From: Streptomyces sp. NBC_01381
Lineage (GTDB): Bacteria; Actinomycetota; Actinomycetes; Streptomycetales; Streptomycetaceae
Reading direction: 5' to 3'
Assembly (NCBI RefSeq): GCF_026340305.1
Contig: NZ_JAPEPI010000003.1
Coordinates: 434,001 to 498,000, forward strand
DNA length: 64,000 nt
The notes under the pieces were generated by a model that did no database searches, was not told where the DNA came from, and worked only from the letters and a program-made list of their open reading frames with translations. Each line of letters starts with the position of its first letter. Positions within the stretch are counted from its first letter, which is position 1. Positions 43,766-52,717 of the stretch are shown here, one piece after another. The translations under genes and the position numbers were made by a program.

Positions 43766-44257
43766 ATGACGGACCGGTTCCACGGCCGGTACATCGGCAC
43801 GGTCACCGACAACGAGGACCCCAAGAACCTGTGCCGGGTACGGGTCCAGGTGCCCGAGGTGCTCGGCGATGCCACGTCCGGCTGGTGCCTGCCCAGTTCG
43901 CCGTTCGCGGGGCCCGGGGTCGGCTTCGCCGCCGTGCCGCCCGTCAAGAGCCTGGTCTTCGTCGAATGGCCCGCGGGCGATGTGAGCCGGGTGCCCGTGT
44001 GGTCGGGCGCGGTGTGGGCGGACGGCGGCGGGGTGCCGGGCGCAGGGCCGGACGTGGTGCTGCTGATCACGCCGGGCGGCCACAAGGTCGAGCTGATCGA
44101 CGAGCCTTCGGGCGACCGGGCGCTGCGGCTCACCGCGGCGTCGGGAGCGGTCATCCGGATGGACGCGAACGGCATCACGGCCGAGTTCAAGCAGCAGAAG
44201 ATCGAGGTGACGTCGTCGAAGATCTCCTTCAACGGCGGTTCCCTGGAGGTGAGTTGA
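43766..44257 (+). CDS. Baseplate spike, OB-fold (gpV/gp5-like)
   Basis: 163 residues from ATG 43766, chosen for the GAGGGAGGGGGGA just upstream; a GTG at 43733 overlapping the hub stop is the alternative. MTDRFHGRYIGTVTDNEDPK NLCRVRVQVPEV is the OB fold of gpV proteins, followed by SLVFVEWPAGDVSRVPVWSG and a beta-helical needle (HKVELIDEPSGDRALRLTAA; AEFKQQKIEVTSSKISFNGG). It forms the trimeric spike shaft below the hub. Confidence 0.88.
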   Translation: MTDRFHGRYIGTVTDNEDPKNLCRVRVQVPEVLGDATSGWCLPSSPFAGPGVGFAAVPPVKSLVFVEWPAGDVSRVPVWSGAVWADGGGVPGAGPDVVLLITPGGHKVELIDEPSGDRALRLTAASGAVIRMDANGITAEFKQQKIEVTSSKISFNGGSLEVS

Positions 44258-44587
44258 GTGCCCGGTCAGCTGCTCCACGAGGGGATCACCATCGTCTGCC
44301 CGCACGGCGGCAGCGGCCGACTGACGCCGTCGTCGACGCTCCTGGTGGGCGGCAAGAAGGTGGCGGTGGTGGGCGACCCGACCACCATCAGCGGCTGCGC
44401 CTTCAACATCGGCGGCACCCCCTCCCCCTGCCTGCGCGTCGAGTGGCAGCGGCCCGCGACGAAGGTGAAGACGGGCGGCAAGGCGGTGCTCCTGTCGGAT
44501 TCGGTGGCCCTCTGCGTCAACGCGGGCGGGGCGCCGCAGGGCACCGCCCAGGTCAGCGGCTTCCAGACGAAGGTGAAGGCGATATGA
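44258..44587 (+). CDS. PAAR-like spike tip protein
   Basis: 109 residues starting with GTG right after the spike stop. ITIVCPHGGSGRLTPSSTLL, then GGKKVAVVGDPTTISGCAFN and SPCLRVEWQRPATKV show the repeated strand-turn pattern of PAAR-like (DUF4280-related) tips, with Cys/His residues that could bind the metal. It sharpens the spike; effectors may attach here. Confidence 0.82.
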   Translation: MPGQLLHEGITIVCPHGGSGRLTPSSTLLVGGKKVAVVGDPTTISGCAFNIGGTPSPCLRVEWQRPATKVKTGGKAVLLSDSVALCVNAGGAPQGTAQVSGFQTKVKAI

Positions 44588-44955
44588 GCGCGGCGGCCGA
44601 ACATCCGCTGCGGCTGACGTCCGCGCGCCGCCTCGCGGTCACCGACGAGGCGGGCCATCTGGCGGATCTCGTACGTCTGGTGCTGCTTACCGGCGCCACC
44701 GAGCGGCTGCACCGGCCGGGCTTCGGCCCCGGCCTCGGCGCCTCGGCACTCTTCGAGCCGCTGCCCCAACTCCTGGACGGGCTCCTGGAGATGCGGACGA
44801 AGGGCGCCCTGGAGCGGGAGCTGGCCGGCCGCGTCCTCGTGGACCGGATCACGGTGACGCGGCTCGGCGAGGCCACGCTGGAGGTCACCGTCGACTACCG
44901 GCCGCAGCGCCCGCCGGGACCGGCGGCGAGCGTCTCGGCACGGCTGGAGGCCTGA
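44584..44955 (+). CDS. Baseplate wedge protein, gp25-like
   Basis: 123 residues; ATGA overlap with the PAAR gene. LVRLVLLTGATERLHRPGFG, followed by GLGASALFEPLPQL and LAGRVLVDRITVTRLGEATL EVTVDY, is the GPW/gp25 family. It joins baseplate wedge to sheath (Afp9-like). Confidence 0.88.
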   Translation: MSAAAEHPLRLTSARRLAVTDEAGHLADLVRLVLLTGATERLHRPGFGPGLGASALFEPLPQLLDGLLEMRTKGALERELAGRVLVDRITVTRLGEATLEVTVDYRPQRPPGPAASVSARLEA

Positions 44956-44960
44956 CGGCG

Positions 44961-47423
44961 ATGACCGAGGAACCGCTGCTCCCCGCCTGTCCCCCGCTGC
45001 ACCGCCCGGCCCGGCTGCGCGCCCCGGGGGCCGCGGCGCACGGGCTGCGGGCGGCGGGCGCGCGGCCGGTGCCGGGCGGATCGGCGGTCGACGTGTGGCT
45101 GTACGCGGACCCGCCCGCCGCGCTCGCGGACCCGCGCCGCTGGGAGCTGCGGCCGCCGGCCGGCGGGCGGCGGGCCGAGGTGGCGGGCGCGCAGGTGGTG
45201 GCCGCGCCGCAACCGCACATTGAGCTGCGGATCAACGGGCAGGCGGATGCGGGGCGGCACCTCCTGTCCGTCTTCCCCGAGCGGCCCGCCGACGGAGCGC
45301 ATCCCGCGCTTCCGCCGCTGCCGTTCGATCCGCTGCGGGTGCGGCTGCCCGTGCGGCTGCGTACGGAGTGCCCGGATCCCGGGGCGTGTTCGACGCCGGA
45401 TGAGGCCGTGGCGCCGGTGGATCCTTCGCCGGTGCACGACTATCTGGCCCGGGACTGGCGGTCGTTGCGTGCGGCCCTCGTGGAGTTCCTGCGCCGGGAT
45501 GACCCGACGGCGGATCTGTCGCCCGCCGACCCGGTGATCACGGTCCTTGAACTCTGCGCGCACATGGGCGACTTGATGCACTATCAGCTGGACCGGGTGG
45601 CCACCGAGGCCTATCTGGAGACGGCGAGGCTGCGCACGTCCGTGCGCCGCCATGCCCACCTGGTCGACTACGAGGTGCCCGAGTCGGCCGCGGCGCGCAC
45701 ACTCGTCCTGCTCCAGGCCGATCCGAGCAGCGGCACGGTCCAAGTGGTGCGCGGGGACACGGCGGTGGCCGATGAGGGCGCCGGGCTCGGCTTCGTCCTG
45801 GAGGAGGGCCGTTCGGTCCATCCGGGGCTCGGCGAGATCGCCCTCTACGACTGGGGCGAGGACCTGTGCCGGCTGCCCGCGGGCGCCACCGAATGCATCC
45901 TGGTGCGCCCCAGGCCCAGCAGTGCGCAGGGCGCGCCCTGGCTGACCGCCGGGGACCGCCTGGTCTTCGAGGTCGTCGATCCGGAGGACATCGCCCGGCA
46001 CCGCGACTGGGCGGCGCGGGTGCTGGGGACGGACTGGCCCGCCGTCGGCGCGGACGGGCGGCCGCGGTTCCGTGAGCCGCTGCCCAGCCGGCGCGCGGCC
46101 GCGGTCACGCTCACCGAGGTCGCCGAGTTCCACGATCCGCTGGCCGCTGCGGGGCTGCCCCTGTACCGGGTGCGCTGGGCCGCTGCGGACGCACTGCCGC
46201 GGGCGTATCCGGCGTCGGTGGACACGGGCGCGGGCGGCGCGGAGGTGACGGTGGCGCGCGGCAACGCCGTGCCCGCGCACCACGGCCGTCTGGTGGGCGG
46301 TCCCGGGGTGCTGCGGCCGGCGGAGGGCGGCGTGCCCGGCGCGTACATGCTGAACTCCGCGGGGATGCCCGGCCGTGGCGGAGCGGGCGTGGCCCTGCGG
46401 CCCTCCGGCGTGCCGTACCGCATGGAGGTCCGCGCCGCGCTGCCGTCCGGACCGCGGGTCGAGGTCGCCCTGGTGCGGGCGCTGCTCGATGTGACCTCGC
46501 CCGGTCGGCTCGCCTGCGTCCTGGAGTTCGAGGACCACGAGCCGCCCCTGCTGCGCTTCCGCACCGGCGCGGTGGGGCTCCTGCCGCCGCTGGCCGGCGG
46601 GGTCGCGGCGCGGTACGAGACCGGGGGCGGCGCGGTGGGCAACGTACCGGCGAACGCGCTGCGCCTCCTTGAGCACGACACCGCGGCGGCGCAGGGCTTC
46701 GACGCGCCGCCGGTGTGGCGGACGGTGTCCTCGCTCGTGGCCCGCAACCCGCTGCCCGCCACGGGCGGCAGGGACGCGGCTCCACTGGATGTGGTGCGCC
46801 GGGACGCGCCCGAGGCGTTCGCGGTCGCCCCGCGCCGGGCGGTGACCACCGCCGATCACGCGGTGGCGGCCGCCCGTGCGCCGGGCGTGCAGGGTGCGGC
46901 TGCCGAGCGCGGCACATCGGGCTCCTGGCCGCTGATCCGTACGGTCGTCGACCTGCTCGACGCCCCGGACGCGGCGGCCGACCGGGCGGCCCGACTCGCT
47001 TCTCTGGGCGTGCTGTTGGAGGACGTCCGCATGCTGGGGACCGAGGCGACGGTCGCCGAGGGCGCGCCGGTCGGTCTCCTCATCGCCCTGCGGCTGTGCG
47101 CGCTGCCCGGCAACGACCCCGAGGCCGTCCGGCGGGCGGCGCTGCGGGCCCTGCGCCCCGGCAGCGCGGCGCGGCCTGGCCTCTTCCACCCCTCCCGCCT
47201 CGAACTGGGCAAACCGGTGTACGTCTCCGCGGCGCTGGCCGCCGTCGCCGCGGTCCCCGGCGTCGACGCGGTCGAGCTGCTCGAAGCGCGCCACCTCGGC
47301 GAAGCTCCCGGCACGGTGCACGAGGTGATCCGCGTGGGGGCGGCCGAGATCCCCGTGCTCGACGACGATCCCGCACGGCCGGAGCGCGGCCGTCTCGACA
47401 TCAGCGTGCGGGGCGGGACATGA
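44961..47423 (+). CDS. Baseplate assembly protein J-like, copy 1
   Basis: 820 residues. The N-terminal half contains HDYLARDWRSLRAALVEFLR, VITVLELCAHMGDLMHYQLD and YLETARLRTSVRRHAHLVDY, the hallmark of the large eCIS J proteins (Afp11-like). The C-terminal part has the gp6-like fold (GKPVYVSAALAAVAAVPGVD, ending LDISVRGGT). It forms the inner baseplate ring with gp25. It is followed through an ATGA overlap by a repeat-made small frame and then a second J protein. Confidence 0.88.
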   Translation: MTEEPLLPACPPLHRPARLRAPGAAAHGLRAAGARPVPGGSAVDVWLYADPPAALADPRRWELRPPAGGRRAEVAGAQVVAAPQPHIELRINGQADAGRHLLSVFPERPADGAHPALPPLPFDPLRVRLPVRLRTECPDPGACSTPDEAVAPVDPSPVHDYLARDWRSLRAALVEFLRRDDPTADLSPADPVITVLELCAHMGDLMHYQLDRVATEAYLETARLRTSVRRHAHLVDYEVPESAAARTLVLLQADPSSGTVQVVRGDTAVADEGAGLGFVLEEGRSVHPGLGEIALYDWGEDLCRLPAGATECILVRPRPSSAQGAPWLTAGDRLVFEVVDPEDIARHRDWAARVLGTDWPAVGADGRPRFREPLPSRRAAAVTLTEVAEFHDPLAAAGLPLYRVRWAAADALPRAYPASVDTGAGGAEVTVARGNAVPAHHGRLVGGPGVLRPAEGGVPGAYMLNSAGMPGRGGAGVALRPSGVPYRMEVRAALPSGPRVEVALVRALLDVTSPGRLACVLEFEDHEPPLLRFRTGAVGLLPPLAGGVAARYETGGGAVGNVPANALRLLEHDTAAAQGFDAPPVWRTVSSLVARNPLPATGGRDAAPLDVVRRDAPEAFAVAPRRAVTTADHAVAAARAPGVQGAAAERGTSGSWPLIRTVVDLLDAPDAAADRAARLASLGVLLEDVRMLGTEATVAEGAPVGLLIALRLCALPGNDPEAVRRAALRALRPGSAARPGLFHPSRLELGKPVYVSAALAAVAAVPGVDAVELLEARHLGEAPGTVHEVIRVGAAEIPVLDDDPARPERGRLDISVRGGT

Positions 47424-47791
47424 GCGGGGACGGCGGCGGACGCCGCGGGGCGGCACACGGACCGGTCGCCGCACAGTGCCCACGGCACCCGGCCGAGACG
47501 GCCCGCCCCGACGAAAGCGCTGCGCGAGGTGAACTCATGAACGGGGACGGCGGCAGCCGGAGCGCGAAGACGCACGGATCGGTCGCCGCACAGCATCCAC
47601 CTCCCCGGGCCGACACGGCCCACCCCGACGAAAACGCTGCGCGAGGTGAACTCATGAACGGGGACAGCTGCGGACGCCGCGAGGCAGCGCGCAGGACACT
47701 CGCCGCACAGCACCCACGGCACCCACGGCACCCACGGCACCCGGCCGACACCGCCCGCCCTGACGAGAGCACCGCGCGAGGTCACTCATGA
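47420..47791 (+). CDS. Small frame made of three tandem copies, between two J genes
   Basis: 123 residues, Arg/His/Ala rich, no recognisable family. The DNA is a 117-base tandem repeat: units start at 47420, 47537 and 47654, each with ATG, and each ends in GCGAGGTGAACTCATGA or a near copy. The same ending (GCGCGAGGTCACTCATGA) is the start region of the J2 gene at 47788. The frame begins with ATGA overlapping J1's stop and ends with ATGA at J2's start, so it is best seen as an expanded gene-start region that remains open. It may be translated by coupling but need not have a protein function. Confidence 0.5.
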   Translation: MSGDGGGRRGAAHGPVAAQCPRHPAETARPDESAARGELMNGDGGSRSAKTHGSVAAQHPPPRADTAHPDENAARGELMNGDSCGRREAARRTLAAQHPRHPRHPRHPADTARPDESTARGHS

Positions 47792-50352
47792 GCTGTATCC
47801 CCGGCCGCCCGTGCGGCGAGCACCCGCCCACGCTTCAACCTCCCACGCCTGCCCCGGGGTTGCCCCGGCCCGACCGCGCGATCGGCACCTTCCACGACTT
47901 CCTGGCCGCCCTGATCCGGGACGTGGAACAGAGCAGGCCCGCGCCGGGGGCGCCGGTGCTCGGGCGGGACTGGGACATCGAGGGGGATCCCGCCGCGCTG
48001 CCGCTGGCCCGGCTGTGGGCGTACGTCGCCGACGGGGTGGCCGCCTACACCTCGCTCACCACCGCCGAGGCCTTCATCGGCACCGCGGCCGACTGGCGTG
48101 ACCTGCGGCGCATCGCCGCCTTGGTGGGGTTCCGGCCACGGCCCCGGGTGGCCGCGCGCGGCTGGGCCGTCGCGCTCACCGACCGGGGCGCATCACCGCT
48201 GGTGCCCGCAGGGACACGGCTGCAGTCGCCCGCCGTGCCCGGCCGGGACGCGCAGACCTTCGAGGTCGAAGGGGACACCCAACTGCGGGCGGACTGGGCC
48301 GGGTTGACGGTGACTCCGGTGCCACGGCCCGCGCTGCCGACGGGGCGGTCGATGCGGTTCCTGCGCGAGCCGGGGTTCCGGCCCGGTGACCGGGTGCTGT
48401 TCGTGGCCGAACGGGGAGCGGAGGTGCCGGTGTTGCCGACCGGCTTCGACTGGTTCGACTACTGGCTGTGGCTGCTGCGGCTGCTCGGTCTGGCGCAGAC
48501 CCCGCGGAGCCGGCCCGTGGCGGTGGCCGTGGTGGAGGAGCGTGCGGAGGATCTCGGCACGGTCGTCGTCACCTTCGACCGCGACCTCGAGGAACTGCTG
48601 AGCCCGGAGACGACGCCGTTCGCCGCCTACCGGGTCCTCGCCACCGCGGGCGGCGCGCGGCGCCTCACCGATCTGGTGCATCTGTCGGCGACCGGGAGCG
48701 CGACCAATGTGCCGCTGGGGGACCAGTTCTACGACAAGCCGGGCGACGTTCCGCTCTCCGCCCGTCATCTCGTCCTCGACACGGCTCTGGAGGAACTGTC
48801 CGCGCAGCGCACGGTCGCGCTCGTCGACTGGCAGTCGGACGCCTGCGACATCCTGCGGGCCGACCGCCACACCCCGGTCGACTGGCGGGCCGCGCCCGGC
48901 ACCCGCACCCGGGCGTCCCGTCTGGAGTTCGCGGCCGACGTGGCCACGCTGCGCGGCGCGCAGGTCACGGGGCGGCCTGTGACCGCCTACGTCGTGGACC
49001 GCCGGGTGGTGGCCCGCACCCATGAGATCCCCGACCGGATCGGCACCCAAGGGCCCGCGCGCGTGCGGGTGTTCCCCGCACCGGGCCCGGTCCCCTCCCG
49101 TATCGCCGTGCGAACGGGCCCTGCTGACACCGACTGGCGGGTGTACGCCTGCACGGCAGCGGCCGATCAGGAGGCGCCGGAGGAGCAGGTCCCCGAAGGG
49201 CCGTCCGCCGACCCGCCGCTCCCCGGCGGCCTGGTCCTCGACCTCACCGTCGCGGCAGGCGACCCGGTGCGCGGCGCCCCGCTCGGCCGCGCCCCCGCGT
49301 CGGCGAACCTCCTCGCCTTCCGGCACGGCAGCACCGAGTCCGGCACGCTGGGCAGCGGCGACGCCGCGCTGCCGGGGCAGGAGTTGGCGGTGGCCAGGCC
49401 GCCGGTGGCCCATGACGTCGCGGCAGACGGCGGCATCGTCTCCAGCCTGGAGGTGCGGGTCGGCGGAGTGCGTTGGCAGGAACTTCCCTCGCTGTTCGGG
49501 GCGGGCGACGCGGAGGCCTACGTCAGCCTCCTGGACGCCGATGGATCGGTGCGCGTCCGCTTCGGCGACGGCACGTCCGGGGCACGGCTGCCCACCGGGC
49601 GCGGCAACGTCACCTCCACGCACCGCACGGGCGGCGGTACGGCGGGCGAGGTGCCGTCCGGGGCGATCGACACGCTGCTCGGCCGGGTGCCGGGGGTGAC
49701 GGGGGTGCGCGGTGCGGGGCCCACCAGCGGGGGCGCCGACCAGGACGACGAGCGGCGCATCGCCCGCCTCGCGCCGGGCCGGGCCCGGGCGTTCGGCCGC
49801 GCGGTCTCCCGTGCCGACCTGGCCGATCTGGCGCTCGCCTTCCCTGGCGTCAGCCACGCCACCGCCTGGCGCGGAGCGGGGCCGCCGGGCTGCCCCTGCG
49901 GAGGCACGGGCGAACATGTCGCCTTCCTGCGGCTCGCGGCGGACGGGCGGCCGAAGGCCCCGGCGGAGGACGAACTGCGGGCGCTCGCCGCGTTCCTCGA
50001 CACCGGGCGCGATGTGACGGTGCCGCTGTGCGTCACGGCGGCGGTGGTGCGCGGCATCCCCTTGTCCTGTGGCATATCCGTGGATCCGCGCCGCGTACCC
50101 GCCGAGGTGACCACTGCCGTACGGGCCGCGCTCACGGCACGCGGCGGACCGCTGGACCCGCTGGAGCGTCCGCTCGGCCGCGCCCTTGACCGCTCCGACG
50201 TACTGGCCGTGGTCCATGGGGTGCCGGGCGTGCTCGGCGTGGCCGGACCGGTCCTGCAGGTCGGCACACAGTCCCCGGCACGCCTCCTCGCCGAACGGCA
50301 CGAACTCGTCGTACCGGCAGAGGAGTTCACGATCAGGGTGGAGCAGCCATGA
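47788..50352 (+). CDS. Baseplate assembly protein J-like, copy 2
   Basis: 854 residues, ATGA overlap with the repeat frame. IGTFHDFLAALIRDVEQSRP and AYTSLTTAEAFIGTAADWRD then LRRIAALVGFRPRPRVAARG mark the N-terminal domain. VRVGGVRWQELPSLFGAGDA, VRFGDGTSGARLPTGRGNVT and later DLALAFPGVSHATAWRGAG match the eCIS J family. Having two J proteins is common in Streptomyces-type clusters. The stop again overlaps a repeat-derived small frame. Confidence 0.87.
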   Translation: MSCIPGRPCGEHPPTLQPPTPAPGLPRPDRAIGTFHDFLAALIRDVEQSRPAPGAPVLGRDWDIEGDPAALPLARLWAYVADGVAAYTSLTTAEAFIGTAADWRDLRRIAALVGFRPRPRVAARGWAVALTDRGASPLVPAGTRLQSPAVPGRDAQTFEVEGDTQLRADWAGLTVTPVPRPALPTGRSMRFLREPGFRPGDRVLFVAERGAEVPVLPTGFDWFDYWLWLLRLLGLAQTPRSRPVAVAVVEERAEDLGTVVVTFDRDLEELLSPETTPFAAYRVLATAGGARRLTDLVHLSATGSATNVPLGDQFYDKPGDVPLSARHLVLDTALEELSAQRTVALVDWQSDACDILRADRHTPVDWRAAPGTRTRASRLEFAADVATLRGAQVTGRPVTAYVVDRRVVARTHEIPDRIGTQGPARVRVFPAPGPVPSRIAVRTGPADTDWRVYACTAAADQEAPEEQVPEGPSADPPLPGGLVLDLTVAAGDPVRGAPLGRAPASANLLAFRHGSTESGTLGSGDAALPGQELAVARPPVAHDVAADGGIVSSLEVRVGGVRWQELPSLFGAGDAEAYVSLLDADGSVRVRFGDGTSGARLPTGRGNVTSTHRTGGGTAGEVPSGAIDTLLGRVPGVTGVRGAGPTSGGADQDDERRIARLAPGRARAFGRAVSRADLADLALAFPGVSHATAWRGAGPPGCPCGGTGEHVAFLRLAADGRPKAPAEDELRALAAFLDTGRDVTVPLCVTAAVVRGIPLSCGISVDPRRVPAEVTTAVRAALTARGGPLDPLERPLGRALDRSDVLAVVHGVPGVLGVAGPVLQVGTQSPARLLAERHELVVPAEEFTIRVEQP

Positions 50353-50639
50353 CGCGAACCCCGGCCGCGCCCGGAGACGGACCCGATGGAGCGCCGACTG
50401 CCATCGGTGCTACGCGACGCCCCGGTCCACAGCACCCCGCAGCCACTCACCGCGCACCTCGAACTCCCCACGCCCTGCCCCAGACCCCGGCCACCCGAGG
50501 AGACGGACCCGATGGAACGCCCGCTGCCATCGGCACTGCAGGACGCGCCGGACCACAGCACCCCGCACCCACCCACCGCCCACCACGAACTCCCCACGCC
50601 CTGCCCCACACATCAACAACCCCGGTGAAACACCCATGA
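50349..50639 (+). CDS. Small Pro-rich frame from duplicated gene start
   Basis: 96 residues, Pro/Arg/Thr/His rich. It opens with ATGA on J2's stop and closes with ATGA on the start of the next gene. At DNA level it holds two diverged copies (ATG at 50386 and 50512, 126 bases apart) of the start of the downstream gene: in the frame of 50386 they read MERRLPSVLRDAP and MERPLPSALQDAP, against IARLLPSALRDAA in the true protein. The 80-codon frame 50386-50628 keeps that similarity but is not the coupled frame. Which, if either, is made as protein is unclear. Confidence 0.4.
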   Translation: MTRTPAAPGDGPDGAPTAIGATRRPGPQHPAATHRAPRTPHALPQTPATRGDGPDGTPAAIGTAGRAGPQHPAPTHRPPRTPHALPHTSTTPVKHP

Positions 50640-52717
50640 CCCAGACCCCGCCACCCCCGAACACGGACCAGATCGCACGCCTGCTGCCATCAGCGCTCCG
50701 GGACGCGGCCGAACCCGGTGGCCCGCGGCTTCTCGACGCGCTCCTCGCGGGTGTGGACCGGCAGCGGATGCTGCTCGTCGATGACATCCGGCGGGCGTAC
50801 GACGACCTGTTCATCGACAGCTGCGCCGACTGGGCGGTGCCCTACATCGGCGCGCTCCTCGGCCTTGGCCCGGACGCCGAGCGGCTCGAGGTCGCCCACG
50901 CGGTGGCGCTGCGGCGCCGCAAGGGCACTCCGGCCGCCCTGGAGGACTTCGCGTTCGCCGTGACGGGACTGATCGCGCGGGTGGGCGAGGGCTGGCAGAC
51001 GACGCTGTGGGCGCAGCGCCTCGGCCATCCGCCGCCGCCCCGGACGGCGTCGCTCGACCTGCGGGACCGGGCGTCGCTGAGGCGGCTCGGTACGCCCTTC
51101 GAGCGGAGCAGGCGCGGGGTGCGCCCGGCGGGGCCGTGGACGCCGCGGGCCGTGACCGCTGTCGTCTGGCCTTGGTCCGTACGGCAGTTGGTGGACACGG
51201 AGGCGGCGCCGTTCGACCAGTCGACGCTCAAGGGCCGCTTCGCGCTGCATCCGCTGGGCATTGCCGCGCCCCTGTATCTGCGGCCCCGCGAGGCGCGGGT
51301 CGCCTCCGAGGGCGCGGACCCGGTCAACCGGACGGGCGACGAGGCGGACGCCCCGACGCGGGCGACGTACCGCGTCCTGGAGGCGCTCGCCGGGCCCGGG
51401 GACATCACGTACGGCGAGTCGCTGACGCTGAGCGCGGATCATCCCCTGGCCACGCCGCCCGGCGCGGAGCCGCCGCTGATCGCGCTGTCCACCAAGGAGG
51501 GGCCCGTCTCGTGGGAGCGACTCCGGTTCGGGAGCGTGCCGGCCACCGGTACCGTCACCGCCCCGCCCGCGGAAACCCAGGTGCTCGTCGACGCGCAGCG
51601 CGGGTTCGTGCAGCTCGGCAGCGAGCTCAACGGGCCGGTGCGGGCGACCTGGTACCGGGCCGTGCCTGGCCGGGTGGGCGCGCTCGCCGCCCTCACGGAC
51701 GCCGCCCCGGCGGCGCGCGTGGTGGTCGAGGTGTCGACGGCCGGCGGCCCCGGCATCGCGACGAACCTCACCGACGCCTTCCAGCTGGCCGAGGCCCGCA
51801 GCGCCGGGCTCGCACCCGAGGAGTCCGTCGCCGGGGCACCCGACGTGGAGATCCGGCTGCTCGCCGGTGACCGCCTCGCCGCGCCGCCGGCGCAGTCCTT
51901 CACCCCGCGGCTGCCCCATTGGCGGATCGTCGCCCCTCCCCTGGTCACCCCGGTGGTCGTCGGCGACCTCGGCATCGACCTCGCCGGGGCGCACATCAGC
52001 CTGGAGGGCTTCTTCCTGAAGGGCTCGCTGACCGCCGGGGAGCATCTCGCCGGGCTGCACCTCGAAGGGCTCACGATGGATCCGGGCGCGGGCGGGCTGC
52101 GGACCCACCGCGACGCCTGGGAGCTTGCGCTCTCCGCCACGCGCTGCGTGCTCGGCCCGGTCCGTGCCGAACTGTCCGCGCGCCCCGTCGAGTTGACCGA
52201 GTGCGTGGTCGACGGCCGACTGCGCCGATTCCGCGCCTGCGGCCCGGCGGACCAGGGCGTGCCGACGGACGCGGTCGGCCCGGTGAACCGTTTCGGGCCG
52301 GTGCTGCACGCCGACTCGGTCACGTTCGCGGGTCCGGTCCGGGTGGACGCCGTCGACGCCCGCGACTGCGTCTTCGCCGACGGCGTGGACGTCGTACAAC
52401 AGCAGGAAGGCTGCATCCGGACCAGCTACCTCGGGCCCGAACTCTCCACCCCGGCCCGGCATCCGGCGACGTATCGCTCCCGCACCGCACCGGCCCCCGC
52501 CTTCGTCTCCGACGCGTTCGAGTCGTCCGGCTACTACTGCCTGGAGCTGGAGCCCGAGCATCCGCTCCTTGCCGCCGCGGGCGACGGCGGCGAGGTGGGC
52601 GCGTACCACCGCACCCGGCGCGCGTCCCGGATCCGCCGGCTCCGCCGCCGGATCGGCGAATTCACCCCTCTCGGCCTCACCGCCGAGGTGTCCGTCGCGC
52701 CCTGGGAGGAACGATGA
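50636..52717 (+). CDS. Baseplate/tail protein, P2-I-like N terminus
   Basis: 693 residues from the ATG at 50636. The N-terminal 120 residues, DRQRMLLVDDIRRAYDDLFI, DSCADWAVPYIGALLGLGPD and LRRRKGTPAALEDFAFAVTG, match the tail protein I-like part of Afp12/Pvc12-type baseplate proteins. The rest is mostly beta strands, including a likely beta-helix stretch (AHISLEGFFLKGSLTAGEHL; LHLEGLTMDPGAGG). It makes the outer baseplate. Stop overlaps the next start by ATGA. Confidence 0.8.
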   Translation: MTQTPPPPNTDQIARLLPSALRDAAEPGGPRLLDALLAGVDRQRMLLVDDIRRAYDDLFIDSCADWAVPYIGALLGLGPDAERLEVAHAVALRRRKGTPAALEDFAFAVTGLIARVGEGWQTTLWAQRLGHPPPPRTASLDLRDRASLRRLGTPFERSRRGVRPAGPWTPRAVTAVVWPWSVRQLVDTEAAPFDQSTLKGRFALHPLGIAAPLYLRPREARVASEGADPVNRTGDEADAPTRATYRVLEALAGPGDITYGESLTLSADHPLATPPGAEPPLIALSTKEGPVSWERLRFGSVPATGTVTAPPAETQVLVDAQRGFVQLGSELNGPVRATWYRAVPGRVGALAALTDAAPAARVVVEVSTAGGPGIATNLTDAFQLAEARSAGLAPEESVAGAPDVEIRLLAGDRLAAPPAQSFTPRLPHWRIVAPPLVTPVVVGDLGIDLAGAHISLEGFFLKGSLTAGEHLAGLHLEGLTMDPGAGGLRTHRDAWELALSATRCVLGPVRAELSARPVELTECVVDGRLRRFRACGPADQGVPTDAVGPVNRFGPVLHADSVTFAGPVRVDAVDARDCVFADGVDVVQQQEGCIRTSYLGPELSTPARHPATYRSRTAPAPAFVSDAFESSGYYCLELEPEHPLLAAAGDGGEVGAYHRTRRASRIRRLRRRIGEFTPLGLTAEVSVAPWEER

